A stretch of 64,000 nt of DNA. Source: CAYVAR01 sp964449675. GTDB taxonomy: Bacteria > Patescibacteriota > Microgenomatia > UBA10105 > UBA927. Numbering within the stretch: the stretch's first letter is position 1; every line of letters starts with the position of its first letter. This document shows positions 44,957-53,229 of the stretch, piece by piece. Below the pieces are notes generated by a model, which worked only from the letters and a program-made list of their open reading frames with translations, was not told the DNA's origin and did not search any database. A program made the position numbers and the translations under genes. Where the stretch lies: the NCBI GenBank assembly GCA_964449675.1, contig CAYVAR010000002.1, forward strand, positions 1 to 64,000, given 5' to 3'.

Positions 44957-45352
44957 ATGAAGCGAATACGTCTAGATCCCTTACCTACAGATACCCCTTC
45001 TTCCTATCCAACAAAAGAAATGAAGGAATTATTTTCCGCAATTCTTGCTATAGAATCTATCGATGAAGCAACTACTTTTTTTCGGGACCTTTTAACTGTA
45101 TCTGAAATCAAAGAATTTGCGAACCGATGGCAAGCCGTCAAGCTACTTACGCAAGGCAAATCGTATGCTGATATAGCAGAAAAACTTGGTATGTCCACGG
45201 CGACGGTTACCCGCGTCGCCCACTGGCTCAAAAACGGTATGGGTGGATACCAACTTATCGTTAATCGCGTCTTAACAAAGCCAAACAAGAGCTATCACCA
45301 CGGGTTTCGTCTTCGTGGAAAACATTCGTTCCTCAAGCCCATCGGTAGCTAA
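44957..45352 (+). CDS. TrpR-like YerC/YecD family transcriptional regulator
   Basis: 131 residues. The core EIKEFANRWQAVKLLTQGKSYADIAEKLGMSTATVTRVAHWL is the Trp-repressor-like helix-turn-helix of the YerC/YecD group (helix-turn-helix at about residues 74-95). The family often sits in isolation as a putative small-ligand or aporepressor regulator. An extra C-terminal tail of about 30 residues is present (NKSYHHGFRLRGKHSF). The palindrome just upstream could be its binding site. Confidence 0.85.
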   Translation: MKRIRLDPLPTDTPSSYPTKEMKELFSAILAIESIDEATTFFRDLLTVSEIKEFANRWQAVKLLTQGKSYADIAEKLGMSTATVTRVAHWLKNGMGGYQLIVNRVLTKPNKSYHHGFRLRGKHSFLKPIGS

Positions 45353-45702
45353 GGCTCAAGATTTCCACATGTAACTCCTACCTCAAATTCTCTTTTTTTC
45401 ACCCGTTGACAGATTACTGTCATCATGTTAACATGCTAATATATTAGCATGATGATTGTATTTAATTTCTATACTCATATGAACTACTCGACTCTACCGA
45501 TTACTTTTATTTCGACTCCCGTCATTTGTGCGGGGACGTTTTCACGTACCTCCCTTTCCTCTACACATCACCATAGCCTCTAACATACCCGCGCGTGGTT
45601 GAGTTTTGAAATTTTTCCCCATTTGCCATTTGTAAATTTGCATATTTGTCATTTTTTTTCAGCCCTCCCCCACTCGCAGGATATTTCTTCGCGAGAAAGG
45701 CT
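45353..45702. other. 350-bp intergenic interval with a palindrome and word run
   Basis: Contains the 20-bp perfect palindrome catgctaatatattagcatg (45432-45451) within catcatgttaac...gatgat words (45421-45455), and a single-arm run of atttgcca-type words at 45617-45657. No ORF or RNA gene recognised. Open frame upstream of ATG 45703 is this word run. Confidence 0.6.
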
Positions 45703-46434
45703 ATGTTGGAAAATCGAGATTTGACACCAAAAAGTATTGCTGGATGGGAATATACGCTCAGCGCTTCTGTGGAGGCGCCCGTCTATGGCGGAGCAATCAT
45801 CGATCGATTCGCACAAAGTTCGGCAGAGCAACCCCTCACGTTATTTATTCCGTGGGGAGTAAGCCCAACAAGAACAGCGATTGGCAGATACGAAGAAGTA
45901 GCTTTGGATTGGACCAAACGATATAGCGAACTGCTCTTATATTATGGTGTGCCAAACAGACCGCTTATTATGCCTGCTGACGTCTACGCAGTTGAGATAA
46001 ACGGTGATGATCCAGACCGAGTGGCGCAATGCTTCTCATCAATCGGTAACGTGGCGGAACGTCTTGGCTTTCCTGTTGTGCCATGGTCTACTATTCGAGA
46101 ACAGAATCGGGATCGGTACGAAGATACTTTAAAATGGGAATGCTCGCTTGAAGCCCTATGGCAATCAACGCCAAAAGCGCTTTGGTATGATGGGTTTTTA
46201 CCTGCTTCATTTTCAAGAAATATGGCTAAAAGAGATGACGTAGTTCGGCAATCGGCGTTCCGCTATCTCCAAGAGCGCATCGCAGAGGCAAGAGTTATAG
46301 AAGCAGCATACGCTCCAGTAAAGCTCTCCATGGTGAGTAAACAGAAAGATGATATAGTAGATCGTGAATTGCCGCGCATATATATTCTGGATAAAAAGTT
46401 GAGATTTCCGTGGCTGAAAGGAGAACAAACATGA
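45703..46434 (+). CDS. Conserved hypothetical protein paired with a DUF6282-like gene
   Basis: 243 residues from ATG 45703 (MLENRDLTPKSIAGWEYTL); the 19 codons upstream are low-complexity repeat. No membrane segments. Conserved-looking stretches are LFIPWGVSPTRTAIGRYEE, PLIMPADVYAVEINGDDPDR and KALWYDGFLPASF, suggesting a soluble enzyme or nucleotide-binding protein, but I cannot place the family. Its stop overlaps the start of the next gene by 4 bp (ATGA), so the two proteins probably work together. Confidence 0.55.
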   Translation: MLENRDLTPKSIAGWEYTLSASVEAPVYGGAIIDRFAQSSAEQPLTLFIPWGVSPTRTAIGRYEEVALDWTKRYSELLLYYGVPNRPLIMPADVYAVEINGDDPDRVAQCFSSIGNVAERLGFPVVPWSTIREQNRDRYEDTLKWECSLEALWQSTPKALWYDGFLPASFSRNMAKRDDVVRQSAFRYLQERIAEARVIEAAYAPVKLSMVSKQKDDIVDRELPRIYILDKKLRFPWLKGEQT

Positions 46435-47309
46435 CGATCGATACCATCATCCGCCGCAGTATTGATCTCCACGTCCACATCGGTCCGGAGATCATCCCAA
46501 GAAAATTTATCGTCCCGACGTTACTTGCTGGACAAACGGGAAGGATCGCCGGTATGGCATTAAAAAATCACTTTTTCTCCACAGTGCCGTTTATTAACGA
46601 AATTAATAAAACGAAGCTCATGCTCATTGGCTCGGTGGTACTCAATACCTTTGTCGGTGGACTCAACCCTGACGCCGTCTATGCTGCCAGCACGCTCGCA
46701 AAAGAGACGTTTATTGTTTGGTTTCCTACGGTAAGTAGCAAGCAGTTCCTAAAAAACAGTCCGTGGGAGATTGCGCCAGAGTGGGTGAAAAGGAAAAATT
46801 TTATGGCCCGCACCTCTAAAGAGGTCGATGGTATCGATATTATAGATACGAACGGTAAGCTGAAAAATGAAGCGATACGCGTCCTAAAAGTGATTAAAAA
46901 AACTGGAGCAATTTTAGCAACAGGGCACATCTCTTGGAAAGCATCCCTTGCGCTAGTTAAAGCGGCAAGCGCAATGGGTATCAAAAAAATTATCGTGACC
47001 CACCCGATCTATCAAAAAATCGCTATGCCTGTTGATGTTCAAAAACAACTAACACGGTATGGCGCGATCATAGAGCAGTGCTATTCCATGTATTTGATAG
47101 ATAAGATACCAATCTCTACCATCGCATCGCAAATAAAAGCAGTCGGTTACCAATACTGCGTCATAAGCTCTGATGTGGGACAGGCGTTTAGCCCCGCTCC
47201 GTCGGTGGCGCTGAAAAGATTTAGCCGACTATTGATTCGAGAAGGTACTTCACTTGAACAGCTGACGACAATGCTTGTAAAAAACCCCAAAAGACTCATC
47301 GGGATCTGA
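46431..47309 (+). CDS. Amidohydrolase-like protein (DUF6282/TatD-like)
   Basis: 292 residues from ATG 46431, preceded by AAAGGAGA. IDLHVHIGPE (HxH near strand 1), ATGHISWKASL (His after strand 5), IIVTHPIYQK (His after strand 6) and VISSDVGQAF (Asp after strand 8) are spaced as the metal ligands of the amidohydrolase superfamily. I recall such proteins as DUF6282. The substrate is unknown. It is coupled to the upstream gene. A TATAAT at 47313-47318 lies just after its stop and serves the next gene. Confidence 0.65.
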   Translation: MTIDTIIRRSIDLHVHIGPEIIPRKFIVPTLLAGQTGRIAGMALKNHFFSTVPFINEINKTKLMLIGSVVLNTFVGGLNPDAVYAASTLAKETFIVWFPTVSSKQFLKNSPWEIAPEWVKRKNFMARTSKEVDGIDIIDTNGKLKNEAIRVLKVIKKTGAILATGHISWKASLALVKAASAMGIKKIIVTHPIYQKIAMPVDVQKQLTRYGAIIEQCYSMYLIDKIPISTIASQIKAVGYQYCVISSDVGQAFSPAPSVALKRFSRLLIREGTSLEQLTTMLVKNPKRLIGI

Positions 47310-47312
47310 TGT

Positions 47313-47318
47313 TATAAT
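47313..47318 (+). promoter_or_regulatory. -10 box for the M24 peptidase gene
   Basis: Perfect TATAAT ending 6 nt before ATG 47325. Implies a leaderless transcript. Confidence 0.55.
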
Positions 47319-47324
47319 CGGCTT

Positions 47325-48482
47325 ATGATTGCAAGACTTCTTAAAGATATTGACGCTCTTCTCATCACCAACTCCACCAATATCCGATACCTCACCGGAT
47401 TTGTTGGTGCGGCGCCGCAGGAACGGGAAGCGTACGCTTTGCTGACTCAAAACCTGGGATACTTATTTACCAATTCACTATACAGAGAGTCAGCAAAGAA
47501 TATCCAATGTCCAATGCCGAATGTCCAATGGAAACCCGTGGAGATTTCGAGGGAAGAGCCTTTTGAGAAGAAACTAGCCCAAGTACTGACAAGGTCGGAC
47601 CCTGCGTTGCAGGGTCCGACCTTACGAAGTATCCGTCTTGGATTTGAGGAAAATGATCTGACCGTCACAGAATTTACCAAACTTCAAAAAGAACTCAAAG
47701 GCATCAAGCTCATCCCAACACAAGGAATAGTTGAAAAACTACGGATGATTAAGCGAGACGATGAGATTGATAATATTCGACAGGCGTCAAAACTTACTGA
47801 TCTATGTTTTGATTACATAATAAAGAAACTTAAACCCGACGTAACTGAATGGCAAATCGTCTGGGAAATTGAAGCATTCATCCGTACCCGTGGCGCCGAG
47901 CTTGCCTTCTCTCCGATAGCAGCGTTTGGGAAAAACTCAAGCCAACCGCATTATGATCCAAAAAGGTCGGACCTTTTAAGGCTAAAAGGTCCGACCTTAC
48001 AAAAACAGGACGTTATCCTTTTAGACTTTGGCGCTCGGGTCAATGGGTATTGCAGCGACATGACGCGGGTCGTGTTTGTGGGCAAGCCGAAAGATGAGTG
48101 GGTAAAAGCGTATGAAGTTGTTCTTACTGCGCAACAATGCGCACTCAAATACCTTCACCTGAAAGGAATCAAGGCCCACCTTCCAGGTGGCGTGTGGGCT
48201 TCAGGAGCTCAACTCGATCGGATCGCTCGAAAGATTATTGAGCGGGGCGGGTGGCCGGCCTATCCCCACTCACTCGGTCATGGAGTGGGCTTGGATATCC
48301 ATGAAGCGCCACGATTAACGATCAAAAAAGATCATAAACTCAAACCCTATATGGTCATCACCGTTGAGCCTGGTATATATATTGAAGGCCAGTATGGCAT
48401 TCGCATCGAAGATTTGGTACTCTTAAAAAGAGATGGCATAGAAATATTATCCAAATCTCCTAAAGAGTTAACCATACTATGA
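47325..48482 (+). CDS. M24 family metallopeptidase (Xaa-Pro aminopeptidase-like) with repeat insertions
   Basis: 385 residues. The N-terminal creatinase-like domain has LLITNSTNIRYLTGFVGAA. The pita-bread catalytic domain has PHYDP, LLDFGARVNGYCSDMTRVVF (two Asp ligands), HSLGHGVGLDIHE (His), TVEPGIYI (Glu) and GIRIEDLVLL (Glu). It removes N-terminal residues before proline. Three repeat-derived stretches are in frame: NIQCPMPNVQW (47501-47531), SDPALQGPT (47591-47623) and RSDLLRLKGPT (47963-47998), the last sitting between PHYDP and the first metal Asp. Its end overlaps hisS by 4 bp. Confidence 0.92.
   Translation: MIARLLKDIDALLITNSTNIRYLTGFVGAAPQEREAYALLTQNLGYLFTNSLYRESAKNIQCPMPNVQWKPVEISREEPFEKKLAQVLTRSDPALQGPTLRSIRLGFEENDLTVTEFTKLQKELKGIKLIPTQGIVEKLRMIKRDDEIDNIRQASKLTDLCFDYIIKKLKPDVTEWQIVWEIEAFIRTRGAELAFSPIAAFGKNSSQPHYDPKRSDLLRLKGPTLQKQDVILLDFGARVNGYCSDMTRVVFVGKPKDEWVKAYEVVLTAQQCALKYLHLKGIKAHLPGGVWASGAQLDRIARKIIERGGWPAYPHSLGHGVGLDIHEAPRLTIKKDHKLKPYMVITVEPGIYIEGQYGIRIEDLVLLKRDGIEILSKSPKELTIL
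47501..47531. repeat. Word-repeat run inside the M24 peptidase gene
   Basis: Three tandem forms of atgtccaatg (tatccaatgtccaatgccg then aatgtccaatgg), translated NIQCPMPNVQW. No opposite arm is seen. Confidence 0.6.
47591..47623. repeat. Palindrome inside the M24 peptidase gene, copy 1
   Basis: A 33-bp element with perfect 15-bp arms (aaggtcggaccctgc / gcagggtccgacctt) and a 3-nt loop. Confidence 0.9.
47963..47998. repeat. Palindrome inside the M24 peptidase gene, copy 2
   Basis: A 36-bp element with perfect 16-bp arms (aaggtcggacctttta / taaaaggtccgacctt) and a 4-nt loop. The outer 12 bp of each arm match copy 1. Confidence 0.9.
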
Positions 48483-49687
48483 TCAAACCACAAACACTCA
48501 AAGGTTTTCGGGACTTTTTGCCCGAAGACGCTCTGAAACGTAAATGGCTTCGAGATAAACTTGCCGCAATTTGTGAATCATGGGGCTTTGGACCGCTTGA
48601 AACTCCTACTCTTGAACCGCTTGAAATATTTACCGGTGTAATTGGAGAAGATGAAAAGCTATTTTTTAAGTTTAAAGATCAAGGAGATCGAGATGTTGCC
48701 CTTCGCTATGATCAAACCGTGCCGACGTGCAGACTCATCGGACAATACCTAGGAAAACTCACATTTCCGTTTAAGCGCTATCAAATCCAATCAGCCTTCC
48801 GATCAGAAAAACCTCAAAAAGGACGCTACCGCGAATTTATCCAAGTTGACGCAGATATTTTTGGCATCAAAAGCCCGGATGCAGACGCCGAGACCATCGC
48901 CTTGTCTCTAGAGATTTATCGTCAGCTTGGATTCAAAAATGTGGTTGTTCGTATAAATAGTCGATCATTTTTTAAAGATATGCCATATGAAGCAATCGTT
49001 TCCATTGATAAAATTAAAAAAATTGGCGACGAAGGAGTGCTGAAAGAAATGGAAAGCAAAGGAGTTTCCCCGGCGCAAGCCAAAGAATATCTTCATTACG
49101 TAAAAAAATTGCAACCGAATGAAGAAATCTCATTTATTCTAAAATATCTCAAAGACTATGGATTTCCTGATGATTGGTATGTGTTCGACCCAATGATAGC
49201 ACGTTCCTTCTCGTACTCCATGGGACCAATTTGGGAAGTAGAAATTCCAGATGCAGGTGGACTTTCGGTTTTGGGAGGAGAACGATACGACGGGCTAGTA
49301 CAGAAGTTTACTGGCCAAGACATCGGTGGAACGGGATTTGGCTTAGGCTTCGATCGAACACTGGAAGCCGCTGAAATACTTGGACTTGTTCCTAATATAG
49401 CGATAGGAGGGAAAGTACTAGTAACGGTATTTTCTAGAAAGTTACAACCCCAAGCACAAACACTTGCAAAAAAACTTCGCGAGAAGGGCATGTCCGTTGA
49501 CCTATATCCAGGGGCAGAAAAACTTGATAAACAACTCAAATATGCGGACAAAAAAGGTATCCCCTACGTCACGATCCAGGGACCAGATGAAGTGAGTAGA
49601 AATGTCGTCAAACTTAAAAATATGCGTAGAAATGAACAGGTAGAATTGTCAGTGCATCAAGTCATTAGCAAACTTACCACCTCGTAA
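48479..49687 (+). CDS. hisS: Histidyl-tRNA synthetase
   Basis: 402 residues. Motif 1 region KGFRDFLPEDALKRKWLRDKL, motif 2 FRSEKPQKGRYREFIQVDADIFG, the HisA motif-like LGGERYDGLVQKF, and motif 3 GTGFGLGFDRTLEA are all present; the C-terminal anticodon-binding domain starts at about 315 (VLVTVFSRKL). It charges tRNA-His. Slightly shorter than E. coli HisRS (424). The ATGA overlap with the peptidase gene indicates one transcript. Confidence 0.95.
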   Translation: MIKPQTLKGFRDFLPEDALKRKWLRDKLAAICESWGFGPLETPTLEPLEIFTGVIGEDEKLFFKFKDQGDRDVALRYDQTVPTCRLIGQYLGKLTFPFKRYQIQSAFRSEKPQKGRYREFIQVDADIFGIKSPDADAETIALSLEIYRQLGFKNVVVRINSRSFFKDMPYEAIVSIDKIKKIGDEGVLKEMESKGVSPAQAKEYLHYVKKLQPNEEISFILKYLKDYGFPDDWYVFDPMIARSFSYSMGPIWEVEIPDAGGLSVLGGERYDGLVQKFTGQDIGGTGFGLGFDRTLEAAEILGLVPNIAIGGKVLVTVFSRKLQPQAQTLAKKLREKGMSVDLYPGAEKLDKQLKYADKKGIPYVTIQGPDEVSRNVVKLKNMRRNEQVELSVHQVISKLTTS

Positions 49688-49688
49688 T

Positions 49689-49726
49689 ATTCATGTTACT
49701 ATGTTTTAAAACATGATAACATGAAT
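49689..49726. repeat. 38-bp imperfect palindrome after hisS
   Basis: Two 19-bp arms (attcatgttactatgtttt / aaaacatgataacatgaat) with two mismatched positions and no loop, built of atgtt-words. Immediately after the hisS stop, so it may also act as a terminator, but no T-run follows. Confidence 0.8.
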
Positions 49727-49777
49727 GAAACTTCAGATTCTTGACACACTGCATAACCCCCCTGTTACACTGATAGA

Positions 49778-50716
49778 GTGAATCATCGCCTCACTGCATA
49801 CCTACTCATGATTGTTGTTTCGGCGATTTGGGGGTTTGCCGGGCCGGTTATCAAATTTTCGCTCCATGACTTTCCTCCGCTTGTCTTTCTTTCCTATCGA
49901 TTTGCAATAAGTACCATCGTAGCGCTTATCTATTTTTCTTTTACCCAACCTCCTCTGCCGAAAAAACAAGAGACGATAAGCACTATCCTCCTCTATAGTC
50001 TCCTTGCTGTTCCTATCGGTTTAGGATTGTTATTTTTCGGATTTGAAAAGACCACATCGCTCACCGGCACGCTTCTTTCTGCTACCGCGCCGATTGCCGT
50101 TGTTATCGCAAGCGCTGAGTTTCTTCGTGAACATGTGACGCAGACTGAGCGGTTTGGTATCATCCTTGCCTTCCTCGGAACAGTAATGACCGTCATGGGG
50201 CCACTCGTTACTAGCCATGGATTTGCATTTGGCGCATTCGAAGGCAATCTCCTAATCATGGCATCCATAGCAGTTGATACGATCGCAACGATCCTTGTTA
50301 AGATACTTATGCGTTCCCGTGTCTCGCCGACACTTTTAAGCCACGTGTCATTTATCATAGGTTTTCTTGTCATTTTTCCCATCATGCTGTGGTATTATTC
50401 ACCATCTGAAATATTCAATATCATACGAAGTGCGCCGCTATCAGCCCACCTCGGTGTCTGGTATATGGCGCTACTTTCCGGTTCGCTTGCCTACGGGCTC
50501 CGAAACGAAGCAGTCAAGTCTATTGAAGTGTCTGAAACCGCAGTATTTTCCTACCTCTATCCCCTTTGGGCCGCACCGCTTTCAATATTTTGGTTAAGTG
50601 AAAAAATTACTGCACCGTTTATTGTCGGCGCAGGCGTCATAACAGTCGGCGTCATCATTGCCGAGTATAAACGGTCAACACGAATTCACCACCACCATCG
50701 ACAGAAACGAAGATAA
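49778..50716 (+). CDS. EamA/DMT family transporter
   Basis: 312 residues with ten membrane helices in two EamA halves. Start at GTG 49778 (sequence reads [29 protein letters not shown]). [31 protein letters not shown] and the second-half [29 protein letters not shown] are characteristic. It exports or imports a small metabolite. TTGACA (49741-49746) lies upstream of the start. The C-terminus ends in a His/Arg-rich tail ([11 protein letters not shown]). Confidence 0.9.
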   Translation: MNHRLTAYLLMIVVSAIWGFAGPVIKFSLHDFPPLVFLSYRFAISTIVALIYFSFTQPPLPKKQETISTILLYSLLAVPIGLGLLFFGFEKTTSLTGTLLSATAPIAVVIASAEFLREHVTQTERFGIILAFLGTVMTVMGPLVTSHGFAFGAFEGNLLIMASIAVDTIATILVKILMRSRVSPTLLSHVSFIIGFLVIFPIMLWYYSPSEIFNIIRSAPLSAHLGVWYMALLSGSLAYGLRNEAVKSIEVSETAVFSYLYPLWAAPLSIFWLSEKITAPFIVGAGVITVGVIIAEYKRSTRIHHHHRQKRR

Positions 50717-50733
50717 TTGGTATACTACCTGGC

Positions 50734-51045
50734 ATGAAACAAGCGATTCACCCTCAGTGGTATAACGATGCAAAGGTAAGTTGTGTCTGTGGAAACACAT
50801 TTACGGTTGGCGCGACGAAGCCGGAAATAAAAGTCGATATCTGTTCCAACTGTCACCCATTTTTTACCGGGGAGATGAAGTTTGTCGATACCTTAGGGAG
50901 AGTCGAAAAATTCCAGGCCAAACAAAAACACGCCAAGTCTATGATCCAAGTACTTACCGATAAAAAGAAAAAGAAAAAAGAAAGAGAAATAGCCCGGGCC
51001 AATGCGCCGAAAAGCCTCAAAGAAATGTTAATGGGGCTTAAATAG
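50734..51045 (+). CDS. rpmE: 50S ribosomal protein L31 with C-terminal extension
   Basis: 103 residues against about 70 for typical L31. [28 protein letters not shown] and [26 protein letters not shown] are diagnostic, with the zinc-binding cysteines (CVC...CSNC). The last 35 residues are Lys-rich ([14 protein letters not shown]), an extension. TATACT at 50721-50726 is 8 nt before the ATG. In many bacteria rpmE is next to prfA, as here, but an inserted cassette separates them. Confidence 0.95.
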   Translation: MKQAIHPQWYNDAKVSCVCGNTFTVGATKPEIKVDICSNCHPFFTGEMKFVDTLGRVEKFQAKQKHAKSMIQVLTDKKKKKKEREIARANAPKSLKEMLMGLK

Positions 51046-51462
51046 AACTAAGAACTCAAATCCCAGAACTCAATGGCTACCAATAGTTCTCAAGAATTGA
51101 AGCAACGAATATTACGTTTCGTTCTTCGAGTTATCAATATCGTCAAAAAACTACCCGATAATCGAATCAATAAAATATTTAGCGATCAAATTATTCGCTC
51201 CGCCTCGGGTATAGGTTCAAATTATGAAGAAGCTGATGGTACACCAACAAAAAAAGACTTCATTTACAAAATGAGCCTAGTGAAAAAGGAGTCAAAGGAA
51301 ACAAAGTATTGGTTAAAACTTATCCGATTAACAAATGATGACAAGTTCTATCTAGAAATTGATGAAATCGGCACAGAAAACGAAGAACTCATAAAGATTT
51401 TTGCAAAAATAATCATCAACGCAAATTCATGAGATCTGGTCATTGAGTTCTGAGTTCTAAAG
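51046..51462. repeat. Inverted word repeats flanking the S23-type gene
   Basis: agaactcaatg at 51065-51075 and its exact complement cattgagttct at 51441-51451, each extended by further agaactca/tgagttct words (51047-51059, 51447-51459). The S23-type gene sits in the loop; its ATG is inside the left arm. Confidence 0.8.
51073..51432 (+). CDS. Four-helix-bundle protein of the S23/IVS family
   Basis: 119 residues, all alpha. Marks are the helix LKQRILRFVLRVINIVKKLP, the short motif QIIRSASGIGSNYEEADG between helices 2 and 3, and KKESKETKYWLKLIRL. Homologues are encoded inside intervening sequences of 23S rRNA genes and as free genes between other genes. The function is unclear. The gene is enclosed by inverted repeats and lies between rpmE and prfA, not in an rRNA gene, so it looks like a free-standing mobile cassette. 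Confidence 0.88.
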   Translation: MATNSSQELKQRILRFVLRVINIVKKLPDNRINKIFSDQIIRSASGIGSNYEEADGTPTKKDFIYKMSLVKKESKETKYWLKLIRLTNDDKFYLEIDEIGTENEELIKIFAKIIINANS

Positions 51463-51466
51463 CATT

Positions 51467-52162
51467 ATGAATCCTGATATCGCTATTCTCGAATTCCGTC
51501 CCGGTCCTGGTGGGCAGGAGGCTAAAATCTGGGCGAATGATCTTAACCGTATGTACACACGCTACGCAAATATCATCGGTTGGAAAGTCGAGAGCTTAAG
51601 TGACACGGTGATACGTATCCGCGGGCCGGAAGCGTTTACCAGACTCCAATATGAGGCCGGCACACACCGCGTACAGCGCGTGCCTTCCACGGAACGACAA
51701 GGCCGTATCCATACTTCAACTGCTACTGTTGCCGTACTGCCGGAAATTCCGGAAACAGAAGTCTATATAAAACCGGATGATTTGGAATGGGACTTTTTTC
51801 GCTCAGGGGGCAAAGGCGGCCAAAATGTAAATAAAGTAAGCTCTGCGGTGCGCCTTCGCCACAAGCCCACCGGCATCGTCGTCACGTGTCAAACCGAACG
51901 CGATCAGTTTCAAAACAGACAAGTTGCTCTTTCCATGCTTCGCGCAAAACTGTGGGAGAAGCAGCTGATGGAGCAAGAACTTGCCCTGAGCGATAGCCGA
52001 AGGGTCATTGGCCGTGGCATGCGCGCCGAAAAAATCCGCACCTACAACTTCCCGCAAAACCGCGTCACCGACCACCGGATCAACAAATCATGGCACAACT
52101 TGGAAGACATCGTGGATGGAAAATTATCAAAGATTACCGAAACACTCCTGTCCCAACCCTGA
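51467..52162 (+). CDS. prfA: Short peptide chain release factor 1 lacking the N-terminal domain
   Basis: 231 residues against about 360. Visible: GPGGQEAKIWANDLNRMY, the codon-recognition motif region RVPSTERQGRIHTS (PxT, as in RF1, not RF2's SPF), and the catalytic GGQ in RSGGKGGQNVNKVSS. It starts at domain 2, so the domain 1 that contacts the GTPase centre and RF3 is missing. RF1 terminates at UAA/UAG. The upstream region is fully occupied by rpmE and the S23 cassette, so the missing part is not simply out of frame nearby. Confidence 0.88.
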   Translation: MNPDIAILEFRPGPGGQEAKIWANDLNRMYTRYANIIGWKVESLSDTVIRIRGPEAFTRLQYEAGTHRVQRVPSTERQGRIHTSTATVAVLPEIPETEVYIKPDDLEWDFFRSGGKGGQNVNKVSSAVRLRHKPTGIVVTCQTERDQFQNRQVALSMLRAKLWEKQLMEQELALSDSRRVIGRGMRAEKIRTYNFPQNRVTDHRINKSWHNLEDIVDGKLSKITETLLSQP

Positions 52163-52478
52163 AAAAGTATTGTCTTTGGCGTTGCGACCGCAACCCAAAA
52201 AACATTACTTTTCCAGAGGCTGTCCGGTGTCAAAAACGATCCTGTCCACGCAAAATTTCTTTCGAAATATTTTCTAAATACTTCCTCTCTTTCCTTTTCC
52301 ATGCGGGCGTATCAAGCACTGACCAGTATTTCTTTTTTTGCGGATTTTGCAAACACTCTCCTCATTTCGTCAAGAATGGCCTTAATTTCTTCCGGAGATT
52401 TCTTCATAAGAGAACGGGTATGAAGCTACTCCACCCGACGGGTGTAGATTCACACACAAAAATAATATATAGAAAATC
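52163..52478. other. 316-bp interval with a possible gene remnant
   Basis: On the minus strand ATG 52407 opens a 31-codon frame (MKKSPEEIKAILDEMRRVF...) ending at TGA 52312; after the TGA the same frame continues with an ATG at 52302 (MEKEREEVFRKYFERNFAWTG) and becomes antisense to prfA. This looks like a decayed small gene. Nothing else recognised. Confidence 0.35.
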
Positions 52479-53222
52479 TCATGCTTTTCTACGAAACACC
52501 TTTTTACCTCGATTTGCTTCGTAACAGGCTGCTCGAAGCTCTTTCATTGAGTCATAATCTACTATCCAATTAAGATCTTTTTCAATATCTTCTGCTAAAC
52601 CAGGCATCCATTCTCTCATAAAATCATCAACATCTATAGTGAGCTTTCCTTTCGTTCTCCCCATTTGAACAATATATTTTCTCGCTGATTTAGAATCCGG
52701 AAACCGTATAATATTTGGAAGTCGAACCAGTGCAAATACTCGCCTTGGAGAAACAACAAATTTTACAACATGTTGTCCGGTTAAAAAACTCCCGTAATCC
52801 CCCCCCGTAGGCATTACATCAATTGGATGTGTGTGAATATTTCCAATTTCTCCTGGAACAGGCGTCATATGCAAGTTAATACCTGTCATAGTTTGAGTTG
52901 AGACACCTACGTTTCTTGTCTGTACCATAAATTTGCTCCCTAGTTGATCAGTAATTATTGCTCTTCCAACTTCATCTCCGATTGGTCTTCGTCCAGTCTC
53001 AACCTGAAATTTTCTTAAAGCATGACCTAAACCAGATTCCTTTGGCAACATTTCATCAAAAGTTTGCAAAAGTACATCACCCATTGTAAATGATCTAGGT
53101 AACCCAGCCTCATTTACGCCACTAAATCGTCCAAGTAATATAGTCTGCTTAAAATCACTCCATGCCATTGGACCAACATCTTTCTTGGGTAGTTTCAAAT
53201 CTCCTTGGTCGGAAGATGTCAT
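52479..53222 (-). CDS. JAB/MPN (JAMM)-like metalloprotein of unknown function
   Basis: 247 residues. GNIHTHPIDVMPTGGDYGSF resembles the JAMM metal motif (HxHP...S/TxxD), although the spacing is one residue short and Thr replaces Ser. An upstream Glu that could be the catalytic base is not assigned. The rest is not recognised. JAMM proteins cleave isopeptide bonds or C-terminal peptides in bacteria. It lies 7 bp downstream of htrA on the same strand and may share its transcript. Confidence 0.5.
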   Translation of the reverse strand: MTSSDQGDLKLPKKDVGPMAWSDFKQTILLGRFSGVNEAGLPRSFTMGDVLLQTFDEMLPKESGLGHALRKFQVETGRRPIGDEVGRAIITDQLGSKFMVQTRNVGVSTQTMTGINLHMTPVPGEIGNIHTHPIDVMPTGGDYGSFLTGQHVVKFVVSPRRVFALVRLPNIIRFPDSKSARKYIVQMGRTKGKLTIDVDDFMREWMPGLAEDIEKDLNWIVDYDSMKELRAACYEANRGKKVFRRKA

Positions 53223-53229
53223 AAAATAA

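Noticed and set aside
52302..52407. TGA read as an amino acid (alternative genetic code) joining two minus-strand frames
   Set aside because: TGA ends many well-defined genes here (for example at 26371 and 46434 region genes), so recoding is unlikely; a decayed gene is simpler.
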